Shown: positions 34,461 to 44,637 of the stretch, in pieces
Layout: the number at the start of each line of letters is the position of its first letter
How positions within the stretch are numbered: position 1 is the stretch's first letter
Source: Ganoderma boninense
Lineage: Eukaryota; Basidiomycota; Agaricomycetes; Polyporales; Polyporaceae
Direction of reading: 5' to 3'
DNA: 64,000 bases
NCBI GenBank assembly: GCA_002900995.3
Contig: CM035314.1
Location: 1,209,252-1,273,251, forward strand
Position numbers and translations under genes: made by a program
Notes under the pieces: model-generated
The model's database searches: none
Told to the model about the DNA's origin: nothing
Seen by the model: the letters and a program-made list of their open reading frames with translations, nothing else

Positions 34461-35657
34461 TTAGAGGGTGATGGGGATACAGCCGATGCTAATAAGGCTG
34501 CCTGCGTTCGCGAGAGAACGAAAGTCAGGATCCGAAGTACGCAGCAGAATCCGCGTCGAGACTCACCGTGGGAGTTGTCCTGGCAGCACACAGGGTGCGC
34601 ATCGCTACAGCACCGAAGACCGTCACCGTCAGCACGCTCTTCTAACTCGAATACCAGACACAAAAAGCTCACCAAGAGCTCGAGCCGACGATCCCGAGGA
34701 CGGTGATCGGACTGCAGTTGATGCCCACGGCAGCGTTGACGCCGTCGACAAGCACCCCAAGGAGGCCGCTGAGCAGACCGCTGCTGGCGGAGGAGCCGAG
34801 GCTGTTGAGCGCGTCGAGGATGTCCTTCTGGCCCTCGGGTGTGCCAGACTGTGCGACAGTGTTGCAGCACTGAGGGAGCTCGTATTGCACTGCCCGCCAC
34901 CGTTGCCGTTGCCGCCAGAGGGCGCGGTCGGGGCACTGCCGGCGGCGCTGCTCGTGTCGGTCGGCGCGTTGCCACACGTGCTGCTGCCCGAGCCGGTGGG
35001 GAGCGTGATCGTCGGGAGCGTGATGGAGGGGGCGGTTATGGAGGGGACGCTAATGGTCGGGACGGAGATGGTTGGGACAGAGATCGTCGGAATAGAGATC
35101 GTCGGGACAGAGATGCTGGGGAGGGAGATGCTCGGGATGGAGATGCTCGGGACGGAGATGGTGGGGACAGAGATAGTCGGAACAGATATGGTGGGGACGG
35201 AGATGGTGGGGACAGGGACGGTGGGGACAGAGACGGTGGGGACGGGGATGGATGGAACAGAGATGCTCGGAACAGAGATGCTCGGAACAGAGATGCTCGG
35301 AATGGAGACGGTGGGGACAGAGATGGTGGGGACAGAGATGGGTGGAACGGAGATGCTCGGAATGGAGATGGTGGGGACAGAAATCGTCGGGATTGAAATC
35401 GTCGGGACAGGAGGAAGCACGGGCGGGATGGTAGGTAGGACGGTAGGAACGACGGAAGTGGGCTCCACAGTAGAGATGGGCGGGAGCCCAGGGATGCTGG
35501 TGGGCAGCGGCAGGCTGGTGATAGGCTCGCTAGGCCCGCCCGGGACGGTGGGGAAGGGCTCCCAAACGGTCACCGTGGTCGTCGCGCAGGGAACCGGGGA
35601 GGCAGAGACGACGACCGCGAGAGCGAAGAAGGCGAGGCCTGCGAAGCGTGCGGACAT
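34461..35657 (-). CDS. Hydrophobin with N-terminal pentapeptide-repeat domain; one-base break
   Basis: The ATG at 35657 opens MSARFAGLAFFALAVVVSAS (signal peptide). After a Pro-rich lead come about 27 consecutive pentapeptides of the type Pro-Thr/Ser-Ile-Ser-Val/Ile, then a Gly/Ser/Thr linker and a class I hydrophobin domain: CNTSSL, QCCNTVAQSGTPEGQKDIL, GINCSPITVLGIVGSSS, then across an intron a split Cys codon (TG|C), [25 protein letters not shown], TAA at 34461. Exons 2 and 3 are 34604-34567 (38 nt) and 34501-34461 (41 nt), the same sizes as in the gene at 33101. The frame is broken: around 34875 the sequence reads ctcagtgctgc where CTC-CAG-TGC-TGC is expected, so one base is missing exactly before the CC doublet. 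Real decay or assembly error cannot be told from sequence alone. Confidence 0.75.
35008..35416 (-). repeat. 15-bp coding repeat, about 27 pentapeptides (PTISV-type)
   Basis: The plus strand shows units such as gggacagagatggtg in series. Unlike the 24-bp repeat at 31 kb, all units stay in one frame. Substitutions are conservative: T/S at position 2, I/V at 3, V/I/L at 5. Confidence 0.85.
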
Positions 35658-35775
35658 CTTGAAGGATTGGCGGAGGTTGGAAGGAGTGAGGGAGACGGGT
35701 TGGATCTCGAAGGAGCGACGTCGCTGCACCTGTGGGACTAGGGAGCGATGGGGTCGGGTGGTGCTTCTTTGCGAG

Positions 35776-35783
35776 ATTTTATG
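35776..35783 (-). promoter_or_regulatory. TATA-like box of hydrophobin gene at 35657
   Basis: The minus strand reads cccataaaatctc, about 120 bp upstream of the ATG. Confidence 0.45.
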
Positions 35784-36961
35784 GGAGGAGCGGCGCCGAG
35801 GGGAGCGTGGGACGGTAAGATGCCTATGGAACGACCAGACATATTCGGAGGTTTGGATGGAGCCGAAAGTCGACTAAGAACTTCTTAGCTGGAAGAGGTG
35901 CATGCCGTATGCGTGCGCGAGCGAGGTGATCAGAGAACGACAGTTTTCCGAAACATACAGCGTGCGCGCTCGCGAGAGAGGTTGGGTTGGGCGGCGTCCA
36001 GATGAGGCCGAGGGAAACGAACTCTGAAATTGAACGACAAATCATTGGACAGGGCATCCAGTAAAACTTCGGACGACGTCCTGTTCGAGCGAATCGATTT
36101 CTGGAGGAGGATGGTGGCTGGATGAGAGGATACAGGAGATGGCCTGAATAAGGCTGAATACGTCTGCGATCAGGAAACGGAACGTACGTCTGCGGCGCAT
36201 GTTGGGAGACCGAAGAGGCCTGAGGTCGGTCAGAGGTTGACATGGTTGACAGTGAGAGGGCCGTTGTTCGTGTCAATGGAGGGTGCTGCTAGAGTGAGTA
36301 GGTGACTCCACTCAGGTGGCACTGCCGACTGTATGGATATGTTGTGTATGATGAGTGATCATAGATTACCCCGGGTATCATAATCCAATGGCAATGGCAT
36401 TCAGGTGAGACGTGGAGATGCGGAAGTGAGAGTGGAGCGTGATGTCGAGGCTGGATGACTCAAAGGATGGAAGCGAGCAAGGAGCGGCAGGGTGCACATG
36501 GCGGGAGCGAGCGAATCCGGAGGCGCCCAACACAGTCAGTGCAACGCTGACCGCATCTGTGCGATGCCTGCCAGCGATCGCATCCGAGCTCGCCGCATGG
36601 CGCGAAGATCGCGAAGAGCGTCGTGGATTTGAAGCCCGGTCATGGACAGCGCCACAAAGCGGTCGCACCAGCACAAGTTCGTGGCGATGCCGATTCTGAG
36701 GCATCCAGTATCGGCTAGTACGTCTGAAATGCGAGGTCATCACGGATCACAGAGAAAAACAGAACCTTCTTCTAGTCCTCAGCGGTTTCGTTGTCAGCAA
36801 CTTCGCTCTCGAGGGCCTTGCCGTTGATGTTGACATTGGAGTGAGTGGATACTCGCAATGTGAAAGCAACGTCAACGACGAGCACATCCACCCGGCTTCT
36901 AAATTCGCAATGTGAAGGGACATACCGTTGTTTCCGATCATGTTGAACCGTGCTCACGCGC
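35784..36961. other. Intergenic between divergent hydrophobin genes
   Basis: About 1.4 kb separates the two start codons (35657 and 37083). ORFs at 36378-36743 on either strand have no recognisable motif. It presumably holds upstream control elements for both genes, but I recognise none beyond the TATA boxes. Confidence 0.4.
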
Positions 36962-36968
36962 TATAAAA
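36962..36968 (+). promoter_or_regulatory. TATA box of hydrophobin gene at 37083
   Basis: cgcgctataaaagcc, about 115 bp before the ATG. Confidence 0.65.
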
Positions 36969-37082
36969 GCCATTCAGGACGCAACCAGAAAGTCCTAGTC
37001 GCCCTCCTCCGCCAGCCAGGTGCCCCCGCAACGTTTCGCCCGCCTCTCGACAACGCCGACACCCCCGTCCTCGCGCCATACC

Positions 37083-37569
37083 ATGAAGCTTCTGACGACC
37101 CTCACGACGTTCGCTCTCCCTCTCGTCGTCTTCCAGCCCAACGTCGCGTTCGCGCTTCCATCGCGCCGGAGTTTACCGTCGGTCTCGGAATGCTCGACGG
37201 GCGCAGTCCGTTGCTGCAACTCGGTAGAAGCACCCGACTCACCCAAGCTCGCACCGATCCTCGACGCCTTGAGGCTCACCACAGACTCGGATCAATATGT
37301 GGGCCTTGCATGCAATCCGGTCCCCGTCGGCAGCGTCGGTGGTGGACCTAGCTGGTGAGCTCTGACGACCCTCGGAATATGCTCGAGAGGAAACGATGCT
37401 GACAAGTCTCTCAGCAACGCGATGCCGGTGTGCTGTAGCGGAATGACTTCGGTGAGTGCTCTGAATGCTCCACCTCTGGTATCAGGCGTTGGGCCATTCG
37501 TTGTTGACGGAGACGTTCGTCGCAGGCGGCCTGAGCATGGGCTGCTCGCCTATACCTCTCATCTTCTAA
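37083..37569 (+). CDS. Short class I hydrophobin (one base missing in exon 2)
   Basis: The ATG at 37083 opens MKLLTTLTTFALPLVVFQPN (signal peptide). The hydrophobin pattern follows directly: SEC-STGAVR-CC, NSVEAPDSPKLAPILDALRL, GLAC-NPVPVGSVGGGPS, a Cys codon split by the intron (TG|C), NAMPV-CC-SGMTS, then GGLSMG-C-SPIPLIF. Exons are 37083-37354, 37415-37451 and 37526-37569. Exon 2 is 37 nt, whereas the other two typical genes here have 38 nt. The total is therefore not a multiple of three, and the conserved last exon is out of frame by one. One extra T in the ttcg at its end would give a normal hydrophobin. Without its eighth Cys the literal product would not fold as a hydrophobin. No extension or repeats: the standard form in this cluster. 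Confidence 0.8.
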
Positions 37570-38857
37570 AACCGGACAGCGTCCGAAGCCACAAACCTAT
37601 GGTTTAGATGTGAGTAAGCATTTCGATTGTCAACGGACTCTGTACTCACGAACCCTCGCTCAAGTTCATTTTGGTGTATTCGTTGGAGCACATTGCTATG
37701 TTGTCACATCGCTAGCTTTCTTCTTCCCCGTGAAGTTAGGCTTCTTGATTTCTGGTTCGCAGCCGACCTCGCTGTACTGTGTACACACGTTAGAATTAGC
37801 GTATTAAAGCCTTTGATAACGATGGGAGGGAATAATGAGCCTTAGTTGTAGGCAGCGGGGTTACTGTACTTTGCTGTGAGGCAGTTGAGATCATGTAAAC
37901 TGGCATGTCCGTCAATTTCAGACTCGAATCATGTCTGTCGAGCTCTGGGTGTCAGTTTACTTGGAGGACCGAATTAGAGGAATCGATCCTACGTACTTTC
38001 CGATCGAAGAAAGCTACAAGAAGGTGTATCATCGCTCGTAGTATGTGCAAGCATCTGCAATACGACTAGCTTACAACCCTGCTGGGGGAATTGTTCTGTG
38101 CAAGGGAGGGCCGCGTCGTTCCCATCAAAGTCATATTCATGCCAACCATTGTGACATACTTACTGGGCATTGCCATCGGGGACTAACACAATGCGTTGAA
38201 CATGCACTGCGAAGAAATCAACTTTCCCGCTGTGCGGAAAGTCTGTGGAAATGATGAAAACTTCATCAATGGTTCATAGAGGAGGAAAGTCTTCGGCAAA
38301 GCACCTTTGCTCGGGCACAAAAGGCCCATGAGCCTTTCTGGGCTCTAGATTGGCGCCTTTCCAAAGCATTTCAGTCGTGACGAAATTTTGATGGAAAGGG
38401 TCGCTTTCGCAGGGCTATCCACAGACTTTCCTTGACGTGGAAAACTTGATTTCTCCCCAGTGATGCCTCGGACGGTGGTCTTGGGCCACCCGACGGCGCT
38501 AATACGCCTGATATACTCGATACTCGGCTAGCTTCGCTTAGATCAATTTCGTGCGACTGTGGCCTGAGCAAGTGGCGACAAGGGATTTTTGTCAAGAAGA
38601 CCTCGATCTCTCCCAAGCTGCCCTCTGCTCACCACAAATTCAACAGGCATATACTCTGGTATGCATCCTTAAATTTCGGTTTGTGGACAATGGGAATGGG
38701 GTACTCAAGGTGGCCAAAAGTTCATACGTCCAAGAACCGGTTAAATACTGTAATTGTTTGCATCACGAGTTACGAGCTAACAGGCTCCCCGATTGATCGG
38801 TCAATCCACCGTCCACAGCTCACCCACAGTCCGTCCTCATCCTCATCGAGCCTGTCT
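37570..38857. other. Intergenic with hairpin-rich segment
   Basis: No supported gene. The portion 38236-38431 is rich in short palindromes (separate entry). The remainder shows only short unconnected ORFs. Confidence 0.45.
38236..38431. repeat. Cluster of short palindromes and a 14-bp inverted repeat
   Basis: ggaaagtctgtgga (38236-38249) recurs perfectly inverted as tccacagactttcc (38418-38431). Inside are gatgaa-aac-ttcatc (38253-38267), gcaaag-cac-ctttgc (38296-38310) and aaaggc-ccatga-gccttt (38320-38337). The style resembles the cluster at 11.27-11.6 kb. Confidence 0.55.
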
Positions 38858-39784
38858 ATGTCAAAGCGTAAACTTGACTCTATTGCCACCGAAGCCCACA
38901 ATCCATCCAAACGTCTCAAAGTTCATCCAGACGCACAACTCGCCACTCCGAGGAGACGCGCCAAGCAACTGCAGCTGATAGTACTGGTGCTATCGAGATG
39001 GAGGTGGACTCCACCATCAGACCAGGTTCGAGTCCGTCGACGAGCCCCCGCAATCCTATGAAACGCGCACGCGAACAGGAGGAGGAAGAGCAGCCCGAGA
39101 GGAACGAATAAAGGAGAGCCGAGCAACCCTCCTCCACCACAGCAGCACAAGCACAAAGTCCGCAAGCTGGTGCCCCCGCGACCCTTCCCCACCGTGCCCG
39201 CATCCGTGTCTGCGACTGGCCCCCGCTCGGCGCACACCGAGGGCAAGAACCACATTTGCATCACGCGTCGCACCGAGCTCGGCGCGTACCTCAGGCGTTG
39301 CAAGGACGTTTTTCTCAAGGACGGGTGAGTGCTTTGTGTGCTTTGCTCCTCTTCGTGTTGCTCCCCGCGCCCCGCCCGACTATGCGACTGTGGCTAACTA
39401 TGGACGTGTAGGTACAAGACGCTGCACCTGAGCGCGATGGGCGCGGCGATCCCGCACCTGATGCAGCTCGCAGTGTCCCTCCCCGCCATCCTGCCGTACT
39501 CCGCGGACGAGGTGCACACAGAGATCACCACGGGGAGCGTCGAGGTGCAGGACGAGCTTATCCCAGACGACGACGATGAAGACGTCACGTACCGTACGCG
39601 CGGGAAGAGCACCGTCAGCATTGTCATCACAGTCGGGGACGGCGTCGACGAGCCTCTGCCTACGGGCTCCGCGGGGAAGGGAGGTGGGCGGAAGAACAAG
39701 CTGGGGAAGGGGCCCGGTCCCGGCGCATCGTCCGGCAAGCAAAAGGGGGCCGGGAGGCGCGGACAGAAGGGCGGAGGAACATGA
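38858..39784 (+). CDS. POP7: RNase P/MRP subunit Pop7/Rpp20 (Alba-like)
   Basis: The conserved core spans an intron (about 39324-39410): HICITRRTELGAYLRRCKDV, then YKTLHLSAMGAAIPHLMQLA, LPAILPYSADEVHTEITTGS, VEVQDELIPDDDDEDV and YRTRGKSTVSIVITVGDG. This is the Alba-fold pattern of Rpp20, which with Rpp25/Pop6 binds the P3 region of RNase P and RNase MRP RNA. The C-terminus is a basic Gly/Lys tail ending at TGA 39782-39784. The N-terminus is uncertain. MSKRKLDSIATEAHNPSKRL starts at 38858, but the following acidic stretch (MKRAREQEEEEQPERNE) lies in another frame and meets the core frame only if one T in gaataaagg (about 39106-39114) is skipped. Either an unrecognised intron or indels. Confidence 0.75.
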
Positions 39785-40941
39785 TCGTCCTTCCTGAAGA
39801 CGAGTTGGCGACTCTTGACCAGGTGGTCGAGCTTCAAGCCTCAATCCCCGGTCGTCTTCGTCCTGTCTGGCGTTCCTCCTCGTGCACATGCCGCAGCGTC
39901 GCGCTTGGGTTGGCATATAGGCATGTCCATATCTTCGTTGCACCATCTAGGAGCCCCTTCCCTCGTCTCGCCGAGCTTGAGACTGCAAGGCTCAAGGCGG
40001 CATTGCCAGGATCGAGGTGCTACCGATAAAAGAGAGGGTTGACCACCGCTGCACCATGTCGTGCCAGCCTCCGTCACAACCGCAAGTTGAATACCAACTT
40101 TGGGTTTGGGATCGGGGGGCAACTGGGTATACGGTGGAGGATACATAGGCTGTGTACCCTTTCAGTAAATTTTGATTCATTGCACCTTCATCGTTGGATG
40201 TCTTGAATCTTCATGAAGTCTGTTCAAGGGCACTCGGCTCTCTAACGCTGCGAACAACTCAAGTAGTGTGCATTGGATGGTCAAGGACTTGCAGGGAACC
40301 AGTAAGCCCGTGCATGTGCTCGTGCACGACCGAGTCGTCAGTACTGCTCGCCGCTCGCATAACGGTCAACCCAGATCACATGGAGAACACTAGTCGTAAC
40401 AACACGTTACAGGCATTTCAACACTTCGTAAAGGCTACAGGTTTGACAATCGAATAGCGATGCACAGCAAATCTTACTTGAACAACAGGTGCGTTGAGAA
40501 ACATGGTGGGGTCGACTTTGGTCCTGGAACCTGAGAAACAGAAAACCGAGCACATCACCAAACGCACTCCAGACCCGAACACGAATTGTAGCCACGCACC
40601 TTGACGTCGAAGAGACGTCTCGTAACGTTGACGCTATCCTTGGTTATCCAACGAGGATCGGCCCCGCGCCGCTTGTCGTGCTTGCCGTCCGCACATTGCA
40701 GCGCAGGCGTCCTATTGGTTTTCTCGCCCTCATCCTTGTCCACAGCTCCGAGTCCTACAACCGCCGCCGCAGGCTGGCCGGACGGGAGGACGACAGCGTC
40801 AGTCGTCCCCGCAGTCTCGGCCACGCGCTCCCGGACCTCCTCGTGCCCGACGTCCTCCTCGCCCGACGTCCCCCTGCCCCCCGCCGCGCTCGGCGTGCCC
40901 AAGCGGAGAGGGGCTCCAGCAGTGCGGAGCCGCCCGAAAAG
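39785..40941. other. Intergenic; no supported gene
   Basis: The 3' flanks of the convergent POP7 and eRF1 genes. ORFs opposite eRF1 and at 40194-40457 lack recognisable features. Confidence 0.45.
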
Positions 40942-42541
40942 TCAGATGTCGTCGTCGTCAGAGAAGAACTCGTCATCGTCGTCGTCGACGCTCTGGAGGT
41001 TCGTGAAGTCGACCTTGTAGCGGAGGAGGCCGCCAATGCCGCCGAAACCCTTGACGAACTGTGCGCCCTCCTGCGAGCGGTTCGTGACGAACTCGAGGTT
41101 TGCCCCGAACTCCTTGTACTTCTCCGCGAACCACTCGAGCAGCGGCTGTGGATCGATGATCTTCTCCATCTCGAGCCCGGTCGACTTGTCGATGAAGCGA
41201 TCACGCTCCTTCTCCTGCTCCTTGTTCACGTGGATCACGATCTCCTCTGTGGGCCACGACATAGGGAGTGAGTCAGCTTGTTCGCGAGAGGAGGATCAGT
41301 GTGCGCCTTACCACTGGCACCGTTGCGGAGGACGTAGCGGGTGATGTCCAAATTCTCCCAGACAATGAGGGTCTCTACGGCGCCGAGCTCGAGGGCCTTG
41401 AGCGTGTCGTCGATACCGAAGCAGTACTTGCCAGTGTCCTGGCTGATCTCGTCGAAGTACTTCTGGATGAGCTTCTTCTCCTGGACGAACTTGACGTTCG
41501 AGAGAGCCTCCGCTGCGAGCTCAATGGCCTGTCACACGATCTCAGCACATCGGCACACGACTGCAAAACGCGAAGGTGGGGACACACCTGGTTGAACCCG
41601 TTCTCGCCGCCGTAACTAACGTCGACGACCTTGATGATCTTGGCACCGAGCCGGGGGTCGAACATGTCGCTCTGCGACAACTCGGTTTTGAAGTCTGCAC
41701 TACCGGCGAGCACGAGGCCGGTCACGTTGACCTTGTCGTTCGTGATGAAGTGCTGGACGGCCAGCTCGGCGACCTTGCGGACGTAGTTGTGACGCTTCTC
41801 GTCACGGAGACGGGCGAAACGGAGCGCGGACTGACCACCACGGCCGTGCTTCTTCGGGAGGTCGACAGTGAACTTGTGGATGACCTCGCGGGTGTTTCCC
41901 GCGACTGTTCCGAAGAGGGTACCGTTGCCGTCCATGACGATGAAGCCGAATTTGGAGTCAGACTCGAGCAACTCTTGGAGCGCTTCGGTGTGGAATTTGT
42001 TGTCGCACAGGTACAGCGACCTGCGTCCAAAAGCTTTGAGATGGGAGGACGTTGCATAAATTGGGTGTGGGGACGTACGTATTGATCGGCTTGTGCGGCT
42101 CGAAGTCGAAGGAAACTTTCTTTTCCTTGCCTTCGTCCGTGAGGATGGTGCCTACGAACAGCACCAGACCATTCGGAGGCACCCTGTTGTACAACTTGAG
42201 ACGTTGCTGGGTGGAAGTGATGGCTGCGAGCACAGAGAGACGGTTGACCCGGGACTTGATGTTTGAGGCCGTTCCGTATTCCTGCGTCAACATGGCTGAG
42301 ACACGAGAAATTTGATCCTGCAGCCCAAGGTGAGCGATCGGATGGCGATCCTAGCACAACTCATGCACCTTGGGGGGGATGATAAGCGAGATCATGGAAG
42401 TACCCGCTCTGGAACATGCGATGAGCAGGGGCGAGTAGGGAGAACGGTGGCTGGGACGTACCCTCTGGCGGCGTCGAGGCTCTTGATGAGCTTCTTGACC
42501 TTCCACATCTGGATGTTCTGCTCCGCTGGATCCTGACTCAT
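40942..42541 (-). CDS. SUP45: Eukaryotic peptide chain release factor eRF1
   Basis: The ATG at 42541 begins [20 protein letters not shown]. The stop-codon recognition motifs are present: [13 protein letters not shown] (NIKS) and YLCDNKF (YxCxxxF). The peptidyl-hydrolysis motif lies in [20 protein letters not shown] (GGQ). The C domain, which binds eRF3, continues with [30 protein letters not shown] and [20 protein letters not shown]. The protein ends in an acidic tail FFSDDDDI (stop at 40942). Several short introns (for example about 42000-42090, 41529-41587 and 41250-41310) are in phase. It terminates translation at all three stop codons. About 300 bp separate its start from the divergent septin gene. 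Confidence 0.95.
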
Positions 42542-42840
42542 CTTGGCAGCAGTCTACAGCCCGTAGAAAGACCTTTTGTGCGGTGTTGAGGGGAAGGAGG
42601 AAGAAGGGAAACGGAGAAGAGGAGCAGTCTGTCGGTACGATGACTCTGGAAGCGACGGGTCCCGAGGCAGAAAGATTAGAAGCGCCCGCTCTGGAGCCAC
42701 CGCGGGCAAACAGCCACAAATACACGTCCCAGAGGGCCAACTCTCGCTCGACACCTCCCTGAGCTGTGGTCCCGTCCGTCCCGTTCGCGGTCACCTCCCC
42801 TCGCTCTCTCCCCCGCTCGCCCTCCTCGACATCTTCCACA

Positions 42841-44637
42841 ATGGCTGCCCCCTTTTCTGACGGTATTGGCATTGCCAACCTGCCCAACCAGGTGAGACAA
42901 CACGGGCTCCTTGATTGCGCAGCGCGAACGCTAAAGACGCGATCCATTTGCCCGTTGTAGAGGCATAAGATTGTCGCCAAGCGCGGAGCGCACTTCACCA
43001 TTATGGTTGTTGGTGAGTACGATCCCAAGTCTATGCTTTTGCGTTCTCGTTGGTCGAAGAAAATTGGGGGTCTGGACGCAGGCTCGCCAAACATACTGGT
43101 TGTTATGCCACGCTGTCGTGCATTCAGTCTGTTTGGCACCATTTAGCATGCTGAGAGCATTCGCGTCCACTTCGTTCGGAACAATTATCTCGGGCCTTGT
43201 TGGAATTTGCGCATTTGAAAGCAACTTTGTGTCCGCGTGAAGAGGTTGCGACATTGCTGGCTCTGTCAGTTGTCTATGCGTAGTCGCTCTACCTCTTCTA
43301 TTCACTCAGTGTTCCCAGCGTGTTCGGATGAATTTTCTCGGTATGCGTAGAACCTCTTAGGCTTGCTTCCATGATTCCGCGCTATGCACGCAGACCCCTC
43401 TTTTGAGCAGTCCAACTAAACACCTCTGTCACCCATGCCCTGCACAAGTCCTGACCATACCCTTACACAGGCGAGTCTGGTCTTGGTAAGACCACGTTGA
43501 TCAACACCCTCTTCTCAACCGAGCTGTCTCCGGCCAAGAACTACACCAGGCGTCACCAAAAGCAGCTTGACAAGCTCACCGAGGTTGAGATCATCAAGGC
43601 CGAGCTCGAGGAGAAGCAGTTCAAGACGAAGCTCACCGTCATCGACACTCCCGGCTTCGGTGACTACGTCAACAACCGCGACTCGTGGGCGCCCATTGTC
43701 GACTTCATCGACGACCAGCATGAAGCGTATATGCGCCAGGAGCAGCAGCCCGAGCGGAGGGAGAAGATTGACCTCAGGGTTCACGCCTGCTTGTACTTCA
43801 TCCGCCCAACAGGCCACACGTGAGTTCCCGTTGCCAGAACGCAGTTTTTGCACATTTGTTGATTAAGATGTTACAGCCTTAAGCCCCTGGACATTGAGAT
43901 CATGAAGCGTCTGGGCACGCGTGTTAACCTCATCCCTGTCATCGCGAAGGCCGATACCCTCACGCACGCCGACATGTACACCTTCAAGGACCGCGTACGT
44001 AACACTTGACAATCGATTTTCCCGTTCTCAAAACTTACACCTCTCTGTGGGAATATAGATCCGGCAAGTTATCCAGGCGCAGGGTATCCGCATTTACCAG
44101 CCCCCTATTGAGGCCGACGATGAAGTGAGCGCTGAGCACGCCCGCATTCTCACTGAGGCCATGCCGTTCTCCATCATTGGCTCAACCGAGGACGTTGTCA
44201 CCGCCGACGGACGCACCGTCAAGGGCCGCGAGTACTTGTGGGGTATTGCGGAGGTGGAGAACGAGGCGCACTGCGATTTCCGCAAGCTGCGTTCGCTGCT
44301 GATCCGGACGTACATGCTGGACCTGATCTCGTCGACAGAGGAGCTGCACTACGAGAACTACCGGCAGGCGCAGATGGAAACGCGCAAGTTTGGGGAGCAG
44401 AAGCCACGTAAATTCGAGAACCCCAAGTTCAAGGAGGAGGAGGAGGCGCTCCGGAAGCGGTTCACGGAGCAGGTCAAGGCGGAGGAGGCGCGCTTCCGCC
44501 AGTGGGAGCAGCACCTCATCGCGGAGCGCGACCGGCTCAACAAGGACCTCGAGATGGCGCACAGCGCGATCAAGGCGCTCGAAGCCGAGCTCGACAACCT
44601 CCAGGTCGGCTATGGCCGTGGCACCGGCAGGCGGTAA
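42841..44637 (+). CDS. CDC11: Septin, Cdc11 type
   Basis: Exons 42841-42891, 42961-43012, 43471-43819, 43877-43994 and 44059-44637 give 382 residues. The G1 loop GESGLGKTT is split from its first Gly by the long second intron (458 nt). G3 is DTPGFGDYVNN and G4 is AKADTLTHAD. The septin-specific stretch SWAPIVDFIDDQHEAYMRQE continues with DLRVHACLYFIRPTGHTLKP. A polybasic lead (RHKIVAKRGAHFTIMVV) precedes the G1 loop. The C-terminal coiled coil (KFKEEEEALRKRFTEQVKAE) is moderately long. Sequence details around EQQPERREKIDLRVHACLYF match fungal Cdc11/AspA better than Cdc3, Cdc10 or Cdc12. The product assembles into septin filaments at the bud neck, septum or cortex. Confidence 0.9.

Noticed and set aside
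34839..35434. Plus-strand ORFs rich in RDGDGGDRD or VGTEMVGTE repeats
   Set aside because: Antisense of the PTISV pentapeptide repeat; the minus strand has the signal peptide and hydrophobin exons.
40678..41271. Long plus-strand ORF opposite eRF1
   Set aside because: The minus strand encodes the conserved eRF1 C-terminal domain and acidic tail; the plus ORF is its shadow.
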